A DNA stretch of 64,000 nucleotides from Rheinheimera sp. MM224. Its GTDB lineage: Bacteria; Pseudomonadota; Gammaproteobacteria; Enterobacterales; Alteromonadaceae. The position numbers and the translations under genes were made by a program. The stretch lies in the NCBI RefSeq assembly GCF_947090785.1, contig NZ_OX352320.1, positions 2,170,001 through 2,234,000 of the forward strand, given 5' to 3'. This document shows positions 1 to 9,375 of the stretch, one piece after another (position 1 is the stretch's first letter; each line of letters starts with the position of its first letter). The notes below the pieces were generated by a model. The model ran no database searches. It saw only the letters and a program-made list of their open reading frames with translations, and was not told the origin of the DNA.

Positions 1-1
1 G

Positions 2-604
2 GCGACAGCTGCGCATGAACTCAAAACACCACTGGCCTTGATCCGAGCCCAGCTTGAATTAATGCCGGAAAATGAAGAACGCGACTGGTTATTAAGTGAC
101 GTCAAGTACATGTCACGTCAGGTGCAACAGCTGTTGTTATTAACCGAAGTCAGCGAAGAACAAAACTATAAATTCTGTACTGTAGATCTATCACAGATTG
201 CAGTTGAGGCTTTATCTTACCTGCAGCGTATGGCCGACGCTGCCGCTGTAAATCTGACTCTAAAAGATCAGAGCGACGGGGCAGAGTGGAAAGCGGATAA
301 AGGCGCTTTGTTTACTCTGCTGAAAAACTTAATAGAAAATGCCATTCAGCATGCACCTGCAGGCACAGAAGTGGTGCTGACTTTATCTCCCGAGAGCCTC
401 ACAGTCCGGGATTTTGGACCAGGTGTAGCAGAGGATGAATTACCCCAACTGTTTAACCGCTTCTGGCGGGGAGAACATAGACGCGACATTGGTGCAGGCC
501 TGGGCTTAGCTATTTGTCAGGAAATCGCCGTGACACATCACTGGACCTTGGTCGCGCACAGATCAGAGCCAGGGCTGTTATTTATCTTATCCATTGATTC
601 TTAA
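2..604 (+). CDS. Sensor histidine kinase, C-terminal part
   Basis: The gene starts before the window, so only about 200 C-terminal residues are visible. The frame opens at once with the phospho-acceptor box AHELKTP (His codon at 14-16), followed by a HisKA-type helix. A HATPase_c domain follows, with N box LLKNLIENAIQHA near visible residue 105, G1 box DFGPGV, F box LFNRFWRG and G2 box GAGLGLAI. These are the ATP-binding parts of a membrane two-component kinase, which autophosphorylates on His and passes phosphate to a response regulator. The sensor domain and the partner regulator are outside the window, so the signal is unknown. A TTG at 38 could look like a start but lies after the H box, so it is internal. 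Confidence 0.93.
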   Translation, partial: ATAAHELKTPLALIRAQLELMPENEERDWLLSDVKYMSRQVQQLLLLTEVSEEQNYKFCTVDLSQIAVEALSYLQRMADAAAVNLTLKDQSDGAEWKADKGALFTLLKNLIENAIQHAPAGTEVVLTLSPESLTVRDFGPGVAEDELPQLFNRFWRGEHRRDIGAGLGLAICQEIAVTHHWTLVAHRSEPGLLFILSIDS

Positions 605-738
605 ATGCCCCATTGCTGGATTGTCAACTCGATGATCCAGTATACACCTTGTAAATCATTAGCTTAACTCAAATCCCTTAGGTCTTTTTGAGCCTGTATT
701 GTGCTTATCTTGTTCTGCATTCTGACTATGGATTAACA

Positions 739-768
739 ATTGACACCGGTGTCAATGCTTGGTATATC
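739..768 (+). promoter_or_regulatory. LacI-type operator overlapping a sigma70 promoter of the PHP/GH115-like operon
   Basis: A perfect 18-bp palindrome (739-756) with core TGACACCGGTGTCA. Its left half supplies a consensus -35 hexamer TTGACA (740-745); 17 bases further is TATATC (763-768), a fair -10. The first gene starts at 834. The same core recurs at 14396-14433, 26599-26624, 41002-41017 and 41251-41268. Repression by a LacI protein covering the -35 box is inferred. Confidence 0.75.
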
Positions 769-833
769 TTGGTGCAACTACTGTTTTTGTTGCTATTTTG
801 TGCCGGCCACAGTAGCAAAAAAAGAGAAAATCT

Positions 834-2327
834 ATGAAATCAAAGTTGCTGTTACATAGTCTGCTGATGGTCGTCAGCGCAGGGTTACTGATGTCCTGCC
901 AGCACCTACCAACCGAGCAGGCTACAGAGCAGAATACAGCACTGACTACAGATCAGGGCAAAAGCTGGCTGGCCGGTGATCACCATGTGCACACCCATTA
1001 CAGTGTGAAATGGGATAACTCGGTTTTTCCGCCAGCGCCTATTTTAGGTGGCGATGCTAAATATTCGATTCCGCTGAATGCACAAATGGCCTCGCATTAT
1101 GGTTTAAGCTGGATGGTCATTACCGACCACGGTGGGCCAAATCGCGCCAAACTGGCGTTGGAGCAGGCTTACCCTGAACTTCTGGCTTCACGTAAAGCTT
1201 TACCGCAAATTCTGCAATTTTACGGTATGGAGTTTGATGTGCCGGGCAATAGTCCTGGCGGTCGCCATGCCAGTTTTATTATGCCGCACAGGCCAACAGA
1301 AGCAGAGCAGTTGTATCAGATAGAAAGCCGCTACAACGGACGTCAGGGTGTACCTCCTGGGCCGGAAAAGGCTGAAGATGGCTTTATGCTGCACGCCTTA
1401 AAAGCCATGAATGAATTACCGGATAAACCTTTGCTGCTCGTGAATCATCCGGCGCGTTTAGCCACAGGCTTTCGGCAGTACAACAAAGTGACTCCTGCGC
1501 AATTACGCGACTGGCAGGATACAGCACCTGATGTAGTCATTGGTATGACAGGAGCTGAAGGCCATCAGGCTGCGACTTTAAATCCGGATGGCAGCACAGA
1601 CCCGACCGCCATTCGCGGCGAATACCCTGATTATCCGACTATGGGTGGCTATGACCAGATGACAGCCCGTTTAGGTGGCGTTTGGGATAGTTTACTCAGC
1701 GAAGGCCGACACTGGTGGGTCACAGGAGTCTCCGACAGTCATGGTCATTACACTGATGGCTGGGCCGACTTCTGGCCTGGTCAATATGCCAAAACTTATG
1801 TCTATGCCGATAAAAACTACGACAGTATTTTTGCTGCACTCAAAGCAGGCCAGGTTTTTGTCACGACCGGCGATTTGATAGATGCTTTGTTTGTTGAAGT
1901 GGCAGTAAAAAACTCAGATAACACCGCCACAGCGGGCCAGACCTTGACTATAAAACCTGATGATGAACTGGTGCTGCGAGTGCGTTTTCGTGACCCCACT
2001 AGCAACAACGGCGGCGGTTTTAATCCACAAGTACAAAGAGTGGATGTGATTCAGGGGTTGATCAAAGGCCCGGCTTCACAGCGAAATAGCGACGAAGCAC
2101 CAGATACCAAAGTCGCCAAACGTTTTTATCCAGCAGATTGGAGTATAAAAGACGGCTACAGCCAGTTTGAGCTGCCACTGGGTAAAGTAAGCAAAAGCCA
2201 GTATTTACGTTTACGCGGCACTAATAATAAAAACGAGCTGGAACCTGAAGCTGATGCCAAAGGCGAAAACCCATGGTTTGATTTATGGTTTTACAGCAAT
2301 CCGGTGTTTATTAAGGTGTCCTTATGA
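834..2327 (+). CDS. PHP-domain metallohydrolase lipoprotein
   Basis: The 497-residue product has a lipoprotein signal peptide with lipobox LLMSC (Cys22), so it should be anchored in the periplasm or outer membrane. The mature part opens with the metal-binding motif DHHVHTHYS (residues 49-57), followed by ITDHGG (about 96-101) and SDSHGHY (about 300). This His/Asp pattern is that of PHP-domain (CehA/McbA-like) metal-dependent hydrolases. PHP enzymes usually cleave phosphoesters, but substrates in this branch are not predictable. The start ATG lies about 80 bases after the operator at 739-756. The stop overlaps the next start (ATGA), so the two lipoproteins are co-translated. By context it belongs to the glucuronide regulon; its exact role is unknown. 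Confidence 0.8.
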   Translation: MKSKLLLHSLLMVVSAGLLMSCQHLPTEQATEQNTALTTDQGKSWLAGDHHVHTHYSVKWDNSVFPPAPILGGDAKYSIPLNAQMASHYGLSWMVITDHGGPNRAKLALEQAYPELLASRKALPQILQFYGMEFDVPGNSPGGRHASFIMPHRPTEAEQLYQIESRYNGRQGVPPGPEKAEDGFMLHALKAMNELPDKPLLLVNHPARLATGFRQYNKVTPAQLRDWQDTAPDVVIGMTGAEGHQAATLNPDGSTDPTAIRGEYPDYPTMGGYDQMTARLGGVWDSLLSEGRHWWVTGVSDSHGHYTDGWADFWPGQYAKTYVYADKNYDSIFAALKAGQVFVTTGDLIDALFVEVAVKNSDNTATAGQTLTIKPDDELVLRVRFRDPTSNNGGGFNPQVQRVDVIQGLIKGPASQRNSDEAPDTKVAKRFYPADWSIKDGYSQFELPLGKVSKSQYLRLRGTNNKNELEPEADAKGENPWFDLWFYSNPVFIKVSL

Positions 2328-4327
2328 TTGGGCGCGGCTTACTGCTGGTTGTATTGGCAGCGGCGATGCTGCTGTGCTCATGCACAACAAAAACCGCAAC
2401 GCATCATATCCATCTGATGTATCCAGCCGGTTCCCACAAAGCGATAGAACTTGCAGCCCAGGACTTACAGGCTGAGCTGGCGATGCTGCCTGGTGCAACC
2501 ATTACCAAAGGCCCACTTGCCAATGCAAAGGCCAACCTGACTATTCTGATTGGTGTCGCAGGGCAGTTAAAAGGGCATCAACTGCTAAATGCTGAAAGTC
2601 TGGCCTTGCTGGCAGAGATAAAAGAACCCCGTTCAGGCCTGATGCATCAGCAAAAAGCTGCCAAAGCTTTGATCCTGCTGGCCGGGGCTGATGTGCAGGG
2701 CACCCAATACAGTGTCTACGATTTTAGTCAGCAGTATCTGAATACCGATCCTCTGCGTTACTGGACTGGCAGTAAGCCTGAAGCTGTGTCGATGCAACAG
2801 CTGTTACAATTGCAGACCCAGCGGATTGACGCTCCGGTGGTGCCATTGCTGGTGTATTTTGAAAATGATGTGGATGAGCTGGCGAACTTTCGTGGCACTA
2901 AGCTGGAGTACGACTGGGAAAGCTTTACTGCATTGATCGATAGTCTGGTGCGGATGCGTTACAACGCTATTGAGCTGTTTGATATGCTCGGGCGTGTTGA
3001 GTTTTATCAGCGTCCTGAGTACCAAAGCCGTTATCCGGATTACCAGCTCGACAAAGCTTATCTGGAACGGATGATTGACTATATCCACGACAAAGGCATG
3101 CTGCTGCAAGTGGATATGATGATGGGGCGCCAATTGGGCTCGTTGCCTGAAACAGAGTCCAACTGTTGGTCAGAGCATCAGCAGAGCTGGAAAGACCTGT
3201 GGTTGTATTACTTAAAAGAAACTCCTATAGGCCGCGCCGATATATTTAGCTTAAGGCCACGGCACCAGGTCTGGGACTGGCCTTATCAAAGCTCATGCAA
3301 CGAAGATAAAACGCTGGTGTTTAATCAGGTCTATGCCGCTTTAGGCCAGTTGCTGGATCAGCATAAGCCAGGCGCTATTAAAGTATGCACCTGTTACCAC
3401 GATGGTATGGAGCTGTTTAATGCCGGTTTTAACCCGCCAAAAGACTTTATTGTGGCCTGGTCTGATAACGGCTGGGGTGAATTCGATTATTTACCAGAGT
3501 CCGACAAGGGCCATGCCATGGGCACTTATGTGCATGCTGGATTTTGGCTGAATCATGATGTAGCCGACCCTTACCCGGATCGGATTGAGCAGGTAATGGG
3601 CTTTATGTATCAGCAGCATAAAGCCGATCAGTACATGATGGTAAATGGCCAGACCTTCCGGCCTTTTTTACTGAATCTGGCCGCTTATGCTGAATCGGCG
3701 CGGCTTGGTAGGGCCTTTAATAGCGAAACTTTTACGAACGACTGGTTTAACCGCTACTTTGGCGCAGCAGCCACACCAGCTGCTATCGGGGCTATGCAGC
3801 AGTTGCATCAGGCTCATAGCGAAGAGGTGGGTTATGTCGAAATTTTATGGCAGGTGAAAGTGTTACAAGGCTTTTTAGCCGACACTCCGGTGCGACAACC
3901 TGGTAAACATGAGTTTAGCGTGACAGCAGAACGGATCCAGCCCTGGTTCAATGCCACAGCTCCCCGTATCGCGGCTTTAGAAAGCGGTTTGCAGCAGGCG
4001 AATGCCGGGCTGAATGCTGCAAAAAATCCGGTCTTTTATCATGATTTTGTGATTTTACCTCTGCAACTTTATCTGGATTTACTGAACTACAACCAACTTC
4101 TGTTGCAGATGGCGCAGATGAAACTTGATGCAGGTTCGGACTGGTCGGGCGAGCAGGGGGCAGTCTTGCTACAACAGGCAAAAACTCAGTTGCAGTTGCT
4201 GCACCAGCGCCGTTTAACGGGGGATCAGAACCCTCGTTGGGCCAATTGGTATCAGCCTGAGAACAGAAGGCCCAACAATGGCTTCCCTGTTTTGGCTGAT
4301 TTGGAGGCCATAACGCAGGCAAGGTAA
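2324..4327 (+). CDS. GH115-like (alpha-glucuronidase-type) glycosidase lipoprotein
   Basis: The 667-residue product has a lipoprotein signal (LLCSC, Cys20). Residues about 25-150 resemble the N-terminal domain of glucuronidases, ending in an AGADVQGTQYSVYDFSQ stretch typical of GH67/GH115-type N-domains. A TIM-barrel-like part follows, including AWSDNGWGEFDYLP (about residue 380) and a TYVHAGFWLN stretch placed like GH115 barrel motifs. The C-terminal 130 residues are helical and Gln-rich. It is shorter than typical GH115 enzymes and divergent, so family membership is tentative; GH67-like or an unclassified family are alternatives. It overlaps the PHP gene by 4 bases and shares its operator with uxaC-uxuB, which fits release of glucuronate from an oligosaccharide. 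No catalytic residue can be assigned with certainty. Confidence 0.5.
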   Translation: MIGRGLLLVVLAAAMLLCSCTTKTATHHIHLMYPAGSHKAIELAAQDLQAELAMLPGATITKGPLANAKANLTILIGVAGQLKGHQLLNAESLALLAEIKEPRSGLMHQQKAAKALILLAGADVQGTQYSVYDFSQQYLNTDPLRYWTGSKPEAVSMQQLLQLQTQRIDAPVVPLLVYFENDVDELANFRGTKLEYDWESFTALIDSLVRMRYNAIELFDMLGRVEFYQRPEYQSRYPDYQLDKAYLERMIDYIHDKGMLLQVDMMMGRQLGSLPETESNCWSEHQQSWKDLWLYYLKETPIGRADIFSLRPRHQVWDWPYQSSCNEDKTLVFNQVYAALGQLLDQHKPGAIKVCTCYHDGMELFNAGFNPPKDFIVAWSDNGWGEFDYLPESDKGHAMGTYVHAGFWLNHDVADPYPDRIEQVMGFMYQQHKADQYMMVNGQTFRPFLLNLAAYAESARLGRAFNSETFTNDWFNRYFGAAATPAAIGAMQQLHQAHSEEVGYVEILWQVKVLQGFLADTPVRQPGKHEFSVTAERIQPWFNATAPRIAALESGLQQANAGLNAAKNPVFYHDFVILPLQLYLDLLNYNQLLLQMAQMKLDAGSDWSGEQGAVLLQQAKTQLQLLHQRRLTGDQNPRWANWYQPENRRPNNGFPVLADLEAITQAR

Positions 4328-4588
4328 GTAGTTCAGGCGAGGTAAGGCTTTAATCCAGATCCTTCTGTCCAATGGGTTTCCAACGGGTGTTAGTGACACA
4401 AAGGGAACAAGGCTCAGCGGATCTTTAAAAATATTTTAAAAACAGCTGTCAGGAAATGACGGGTAGCTGCTCTTTAAAATGAGAACTCTGAGTCGATGTC
4501 CTGCGTTGTGCTGCATAAAGCGGCTGCCGCCGAGGACCAGTTTTCTGTGCACGACATCACCATAACCCACAAAAATACGGAGAAGGAT

Positions 4589-5896
4589 ATGCATTTGAAA
4601 TCAGTACTGATTGGTCTTGGCATCAGTTTTTGTGTGGCAGCACCTGCTACAGCTCAGCAAACCGGCAGCTTTGATACCTTAAGTTACAATGTGGCCGGTT
4701 TACTGGAGTTATTTTCCAGCGCCGAAAGCGACAGGCAAGCTGCTACAGAGCAGATCAGCTGTTATGTGAACGACTTTGATATCGTTAATGTGCAGGAAGA
4801 TTTTAACTACCACGCCGCTTTATACGACACCTGCAATACCCATACTTACAGGTCCGCCACTACAGGTGGCATGGGCATTGGCAGCGGTTTAAACAGTATG
4901 AGCCATTTACCATTCAGTAGTCTCAAAAGAGTGAAATGGAACCACTGCAATGGCGTTGATTGCCTGACGCCTAAAGGTTTTACACTGATGCAGGTGCGGC
5001 TGGCTGAAGGGGTTTATGTCGATATTTACAATATGCATACTCAGGCTCAGGTTGAAACTGCTGATTTAACCGCCCGTCGTAATAATATTCTGCAGTTAAA
5101 ACAATACATCAGCACTCAGTCTGTCGGGAATGCGGTGATAGTGATGGGGGATACCAATACCCGTTATACCCGCACAGGCGACAATATCCGCGAGTTATTG
5201 AGTTTAGGTTTTACCGATACCTGGGTGGAATTGTATCGCTCTGGCGATATTCCGGCTTTGGGTGCTGAAGCTTTAGTCTGTGAGCCAAAAATCAGCGCAG
5301 CCAACTGTGAAATTGTCGATAAAGTACTGTATCGCGACAATGGCTATCTGAACCTGCAACTGCTGGATTACCAGGTGCGTCAGGACGATGAAACCCCGGA
5401 AGGATTGAAGTTGTCGGATCATCCGCCCGTGTCGGCAAACTGGAGTTACAGCACGCCGGCCAACAGGAAGATGAGCGATCAGTTTGGTGGCGATGGTGGT
5501 GTGTCCTTTAATGCAGTCAGCCAGTTACCTGCTACACCAAAAGTCAGTCAAATCAGCTTGCGCAGTGGCACCCGGATGGATCAGGTTGGGCTGCAACTGA
5601 CTAATGGCCAGAGCTTTAGTCATGGGGGCAACGGTGGCACATTTAACAGCTTAACCCTGAATTCGGGTGAATACCTGAAGTCTATGACTTTGTGCCAGGG
5701 CAATCGTAATGGCGCTATGCGGATTTTTTACACCAGCTTGCAAACCAGTGCGGGTCGCAGTTTAACCGGCGGCAGTCAAACCTCGAATTGCACCAGCTAT
5801 CAGGCTCCTGCTGGCTGGCAAATCAGTGGTTTTCATGGCCGTGCTGAAACTGAACTCGATAAGCTCGGCGTAATTTATAGCCCTGTAGCTTTATAA
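4589..5896 (+). CDS. Secreted endonuclease/exonuclease/phosphatase-fold protein with C-terminal jacalin-like domain
   Basis: ATG 4589 is chosen because GGAGAAGG precedes it closely and a clear signal peptide follows (hydrophobic LIGLGISFCVAA, cleavage near ATA-QQ); the open frame runs further upstream but without these marks. Residues about 25-285 form an EEP domain: SYNVAG at the start, NVQEDF (metal-binding Glu), GDTNTRY near 186 and LSDHPPV near 276 (catalytic Asp-His). This fold covers nucleases, sphingomyelinases and phosphatases. Residues about 296-435 look like a jacalin-related lectin fold: FGGDGG, LRSGTRMDQVG and a Gly-rich repeat pattern. Exported hydrolase plus sugar-binding module is the inference; the substrate is unknown. 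It has its own leader, and a strong terminator follows. Confidence 0.75.
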   Translation: MHLKSVLIGLGISFCVAAPATAQQTGSFDTLSYNVAGLLELFSSAESDRQAATEQISCYVNDFDIVNVQEDFNYHAALYDTCNTHTYRSATTGGMGIGSGLNSMSHLPFSSLKRVKWNHCNGVDCLTPKGFTLMQVRLAEGVYVDIYNMHTQAQVETADLTARRNNILQLKQYISTQSVGNAVIVMGDTNTRYTRTGDNIRELLSLGFTDTWVELYRSGDIPALGAEALVCEPKISAANCEIVDKVLYRDNGYLNLQLLDYQVRQDDETPEGLKLSDHPPVSANWSYSTPANRKMSDQFGGDGGVSFNAVSQLPATPKVSQISLRSGTRMDQVGLQLTNGQSFSHGGNGGTFNSLTLNSGEYLKSMTLCQGNRNGAMRIFYTSLQTSAGRSLTGGSQTSNCTSYQAPAGWQISGFHGRAETELDKLGVIYSPVAL

Positions 5897-5927
5897 TTCC
5901 AGATCTTTATTAAAATCGTTAGTAAAG

Positions 5928-5972
5928 AAAAAGCCCGCTTTATGCTCTTGATAAGCGCAAAGCGGGCTTTTT
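5928..5972. terminator. Bidirectional rho-independent terminator
   Basis: A 14-bp perfect stem, AAAAAGCCCGCTTT (5928-5941) with AAAGCGGGCTTTTT (5959-5972), 17-base loop. A-tract and T-tract on the two sides let it serve both the plus-strand EEP gene and the converging iolA. Confidence 0.9.
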
Positions 5973-5992
5973 GTTGTCGGTAAAACCTGGCC

Positions 5993-7510
5993 TTACTTCA
6001 TCGTCGGCATAGAAAACTGATTACCCTGGGCCTGACCATTAGGCCAGCGGGCTGTGATGGTTTTCATTCGGGTGTAAAAACGTACACCGTCCGGACCATG
6101 CATATTCAGTGGCCCAAACACGCTGCGTTTCCAGCCACCAAAGCTGTGAAAGGCCATAGGCACAGGAATAGGCACGTTGACTCCGACCATACCGACTTGC
6201 ACCTGGGCAGTAAATTCACGGGCTGCTTCACCGCTGCCGGTAAAAATAGCAGTGCCGTTACCAAACTCGTGCTGGTTAATCAGCGCCAGTCCGTCTGCAA
6301 AAGAAGGCACACGAACTACAGCCAGCACAGGGCCGAAAATTTCCTCACGGTAAATGCTCATATCAGGGGAAACTTTATCAAATAGCGTAGGGCCAACAAA
6401 ATAACCTTGCTGATGCTGACTGACGACAAAATTGCGGCCATCCGCCACCAGAGTTGCGCCTTCAGCTACACCGGCATTGATGTAACTTAATACTTTGTCG
6501 GCATGCTGACGGCTGATCAAAGGGCCCATATGAGGTTCTGGGCTGACACCTGTGCCAGGTCCTACTTTTAATGTGCTGATTTCCTGTTGCAGCTGAGCTA
6601 TTAACGCATCGGCCACTTCATCACCGACACAAAGCGCGACCGATATCGCCATACAACGTTCACCGGCTGAACCATAAGCAGCGCCCATTAAAGCGCTGGT
6701 CACTTGCTCCAGATCAGCATCTGGCATCACCAGCATATGGTTTTTCGCACCGCCCAAAGCCTGTACTCTTTTGCCATGCGCGCTGCCTGTGGCATAAACA
6801 TATTCAGCTATTGGCGTTGAACCGACAAAACTAACAGCCTGTACGCGGGAGTCGGTCAGCAGCACGTCCACAGCTTCTTTATCGCCATTGACCACATTAA
6901 ACACACCTGCAGGTAAACCCGCTTCGGTTAATAATTCCGCCAGTTTCAAAGGCACAGACGGGTCTTTTTCTGAAGGTTTCATCACAAAACTGTTGCCGCA
7001 GGCCAGCGCAATAGGAAACATCCACAAAGGCACCATAGCTGGGAAGTTAAAAGGCGAAATACCGGCACACACACCCAGAGGTTGCATCAGGCTGTAGCTG
7101 TCGACACCACGGCCGACGTTCATTGAATGTTCGCCTTTGAGTAAATGCGGAATACCACAGGCAAATTCGACCACTTCAATACCCCGGGTCAATTCACCCT
7201 GAGCATCGGAAAATACTTTGCCATGCTCTTTGGTGATCAAAAGCGCCAGCTCATCTCTGTGCTGTTCCAGTAAGGCTTTAAATTTAAACATCACACGGGA
7301 GCGGTTTAGCGGAGTCACCTGACTCCAGCTTTGAAAGGCAGTTGCAGCTGCGGCAATAGCATCGCGGGTTTCGTCTGCACTAGCCAGACTAACCTGTGCC
7401 TGAGCTTCGCCTGTAGCAGGGTTAAATATGCTCTGGCTGCGGCCGCTTTGGCTGGCTGTGTGCTGGCCGTTAATATAATTACCTAAAATATGGTTACCTA
7501 AAGTGTGCAT
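5993..7510 (-). CDS. iolA: Methylmalonate-semialdehyde dehydrogenase (CoA-acylating)
   Basis: The 505-residue product is a full-length aldehyde dehydrogenase of the MmsA/IolA type. Visible marks are ISPFNFPAMVPLWMFP and KPSEKDPS in the cofactor region, FVGSTPIAEYVY, and the nucleophile motif GSAGERCMA near residue 285, where GERCM rather than GQxC is characteristic of MmsA. It converts malonate semialdehyde (inositol route) or methylmalonate semialdehyde (valine route) to acetyl- or propionyl-CoA in the cytoplasm. It is the last gene of the minus-strand iol operon, 29 bases after iolD. AGGA lies upstream of the ATG at suitable distance. The inositol role is inferred from its neighbours. Confidence 0.95.
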   Translation of the reverse strand: MHTLGNHILGNYINGQHTASQSGRSQSIFNPATGEAQAQVSLASADETRDAIAAAATAFQSWSQVTPLNRSRVMFKFKALLEQHRDELALLITKEHGKVFSDAQGELTRGIEVVEFACGIPHLLKGEHSMNVGRGVDSYSLMQPLGVCAGISPFNFPAMVPLWMFPIALACGNSFVMKPSEKDPSVPLKLAELLTEAGLPAGVFNVVNGDKEAVDVLLTDSRVQAVSFVGSTPIAEYVYATGSAHGKRVQALGGAKNHMLVMPDADLEQVTSALMGAAYGSAGERCMAISVALCVGDEVADALIAQLQQEISTLKVGPGTGVSPEPHMGPLISRQHADKVLSYINAGVAEGATLVADGRNFVVSQHQQGYFVGPTLFDKVSPDMSIYREEIFGPVLAVVRVPSFADGLALINQHEFGNGTAIFTGSGEAAREFTAQVQVGMVGVNVPIPVPMAFHSFGGWKRSVFGPLNMHGPDGVRFYTRMKTITARWPNGQAQGNQFSMPTMK

Positions 7511-7539
7511 ACAAAAAATTCCTGCTCAGTACTTTGCTA

Positions 7540-9375
7540 TTAATAAGGTTGATGCTGTTGTTGCTGCTGATAGTCAGATAAGGCCTGCAGTACGCTGCTT
7601 TGGCTGGACACCTGAGGAATAGCCACATCCCACCAGCTGCCGTTGTCTGTACTGATTTGTGGATCAGTTTTAATTTCAATCAGATAACTTTTACTGGCAG
7701 CACGGGCCCGGCCTATGGCTTGCTCCAGTTCGCTGATGTTGCCGACAGTTTCACTCAGAGCGCCCAAAGCGCGGGCATGACCGGCAAAATCAATAGCAGG
7801 CGCCTGACCTTCGCAGTCTTGCAACAAGTTGTTAAAGGCGGCATTGCCTGTGCCTTTTTGCAGCCTGTTGATGCAGCCATAACCACTGTTATCCAGCAGC
7901 ACCACAATAATTTTGCGGCCGAGCATCACTGACGTAGCGAGTTCAGAGTTCATCATCAGATAAGAGCCATCACCAACCACCACAAAAACCTCGCGGGCTG
8001 GACTGGCGATTTTGACGCCCAAAGCACCTGCTATTTCGTAGCCCATACAGGAAAAACCATATTCCACGTGATAAGTACCAGGGCCTTCAGCGCGCCATAA
8101 TTTATGCAGCTCGCCCGGTAAACCACCGGCGGCGCAGACCACCACATCGGTTTTTTCTGACTGGCGTTTCACAGCACCTAATACCTGAGCGTCACTGGGC
8201 AAAACTCCAGTACCAGGATCAGCAGTTACTGTGTCGTAAAATTGTTGCCATTGCTGATTCAGTTGCTGCGCCTTTTTCAGCCAGCCATCTTCACTTTTCC
8301 AGCAGGGCATGGCGTCATGTAACAGCTTCAGCAGCAGTGCTGCATCACCAATCAGCGGTTTAGCGCGGTGTTTTAACGCATCAAAAGGTGCGACGTTGAT
8401 TTGCAGCAGAGTTTTACCGGCAAAAGCGGTGCGGGACTGAGTGGTAAAATCCTGCAATCGACTGCCAACGGCGATAATCAAATCGGCTTCAGCCGCCAGT
8501 TGATTGGCCGCTGCCGTACCCGTTACGCCAATACCTCCTACAGCGCAGGAATGTTGCCATGGCAAAACCCCTTTGCCCGCCTGAGTTTCTGCCACCGGAA
8601 TACGATGCGCCACGGCAAAATCAGCCAGTTGCTGACAAGCGCCGCTGTAATGCACACCACCACCTGCGATGATCAGTGGCTTACGGGCTGCCAGTATTAA
8701 TTCCAGCGCATCGGCCAGTTCCTGTTCATCCGGGCCCTGACGACGAATACGGTGAATACGTTGTTCAAATAAATAAGCAGGGTAATCAAAAGCTTCTGCC
8801 TGCACATCCTGAGGCAAAGCCAGAGTCACAGGGCCACAGTTGATCGGATCAAGTAAGGTTTCCATCGCTACAGGCAAGGAATGGATCAGTTGCTCTGGTC
8901 TAGTAATGCGATCAAAATAACGGCTGACCGGTATAAAACAGTCAGTTGCAGCTGTCATCGGATTCTGGAAGTTTTCGACCTGCTGCAATACAGGGTCGGG
9001 TTTGCGGTTGGCAAACTGATCGCCTGGCAGCAGTAACAAAGGTAAGCGATTGACATGCGCCAGCGCCGCTGCTGTCACCATATTGGTTGAACCCGGCCCT
9101 ATGGATGTGGTGCAAGCCATAATACGGCGGCGGTTATTGGCTTTGGCAAAGGCGATAGCGGCATGGGCCATAGCTTGTTCATTGTGGGCTCGGTAGGTGG
9201 GTAAGCTGTTTTTCACCTGATACAAAGCTTCACCTAAAGCCGCCACATTGCCATGACCAAAAATGGCGAATACACCAGCAAAAAGGGGAGACGCTTGCCC
9301 ATCTTCTTCGATGTACTGGCAGCTTAAAAACTTAACCAGGGCTTGTGCTGCGGTTAAACGTACTGTGCTGTTCAT
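7540..9375 (-). CDS. iolD: 3D-(3,5/4)-trihydroxycyclohexane-1,2-dione hydrolase (ThDP enzyme)
   Basis: The 611-residue protein has the three-domain layout of thiamine-diphosphate enzymes. The N-terminal Pyr domain carries IFGHGNVAALGEAL and YRAHNEQAMAHAA (the Glu that activates the cofactor). The central domain is nucleotide-binding-like. The C-terminal PP domain has GDGSYLMMNSE followed by LLDNSGYGCINRLQ, the Mg-ThDP motif. IolD opens the ring of trihydroxycyclohexanedione to 5-deoxy-glucuronate. Length matches the family. Its start overlaps the end of iolC by 4 bases, so the two are translationally coupled. Confidence 0.95.
   Translation of the reverse strand: MNSTVRLTAAQALVKFLSCQYIEEDGQASPLFAGVFAIFGHGNVAALGEALYQVKNSLPTYRAHNEQAMAHAAIAFAKANNRRRIMACTTSIGPGSTNMVTAAALAHVNRLPLLLLPGDQFANRKPDPVLQQVENFQNPMTAATDCFIPVSRYFDRITRPEQLIHSLPVAMETLLDPINCGPVTLALPQDVQAEAFDYPAYLFEQRIHRIRRQGPDEQELADALELILAARKPLIIAGGGVHYSGACQQLADFAVAHRIPVAETQAGKGVLPWQHSCAVGGIGVTGTAAANQLAAEADLIIAVGSRLQDFTTQSRTAFAGKTLLQINVAPFDALKHRAKPLIGDAALLLKLLHDAMPCWKSEDGWLKKAQQLNQQWQQFYDTVTADPGTGVLPSDAQVLGAVKRQSEKTDVVVCAAGGLPGELHKLWRAEGPGTYHVEYGFSCMGYEIAGALGVKIASPAREVFVVVGDGSYLMMNSELATSVMLGRKIIVVLLDNSGYGCINRLQKGTGNAAFNNLLQDCEGQAPAIDFAGHARALGALSETVGNISELEQAIGRARAASKSYLIEIKTDPQISTDNGSWWDVAIPQVSSQSSVLQALSDYQQQQQHQPY

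Noticed and set aside
2804..3133. 109-codon minus-strand open frame
   Set aside because: It lies wholly inside the GH115-like gene, has no ribosome site and no recognisable protein features; a shadow frame.
3948..4322. 124-codon minus-strand open frame
   Set aside because: Antisense to the end of the GH115-like gene, with Pro/Ser-rich composition typical of reverse frames.
4328..4588. Gene or operator in the gap before the EEP gene
   Set aside because: No coding frame with good signals and no copy of any of the three operator types was found.
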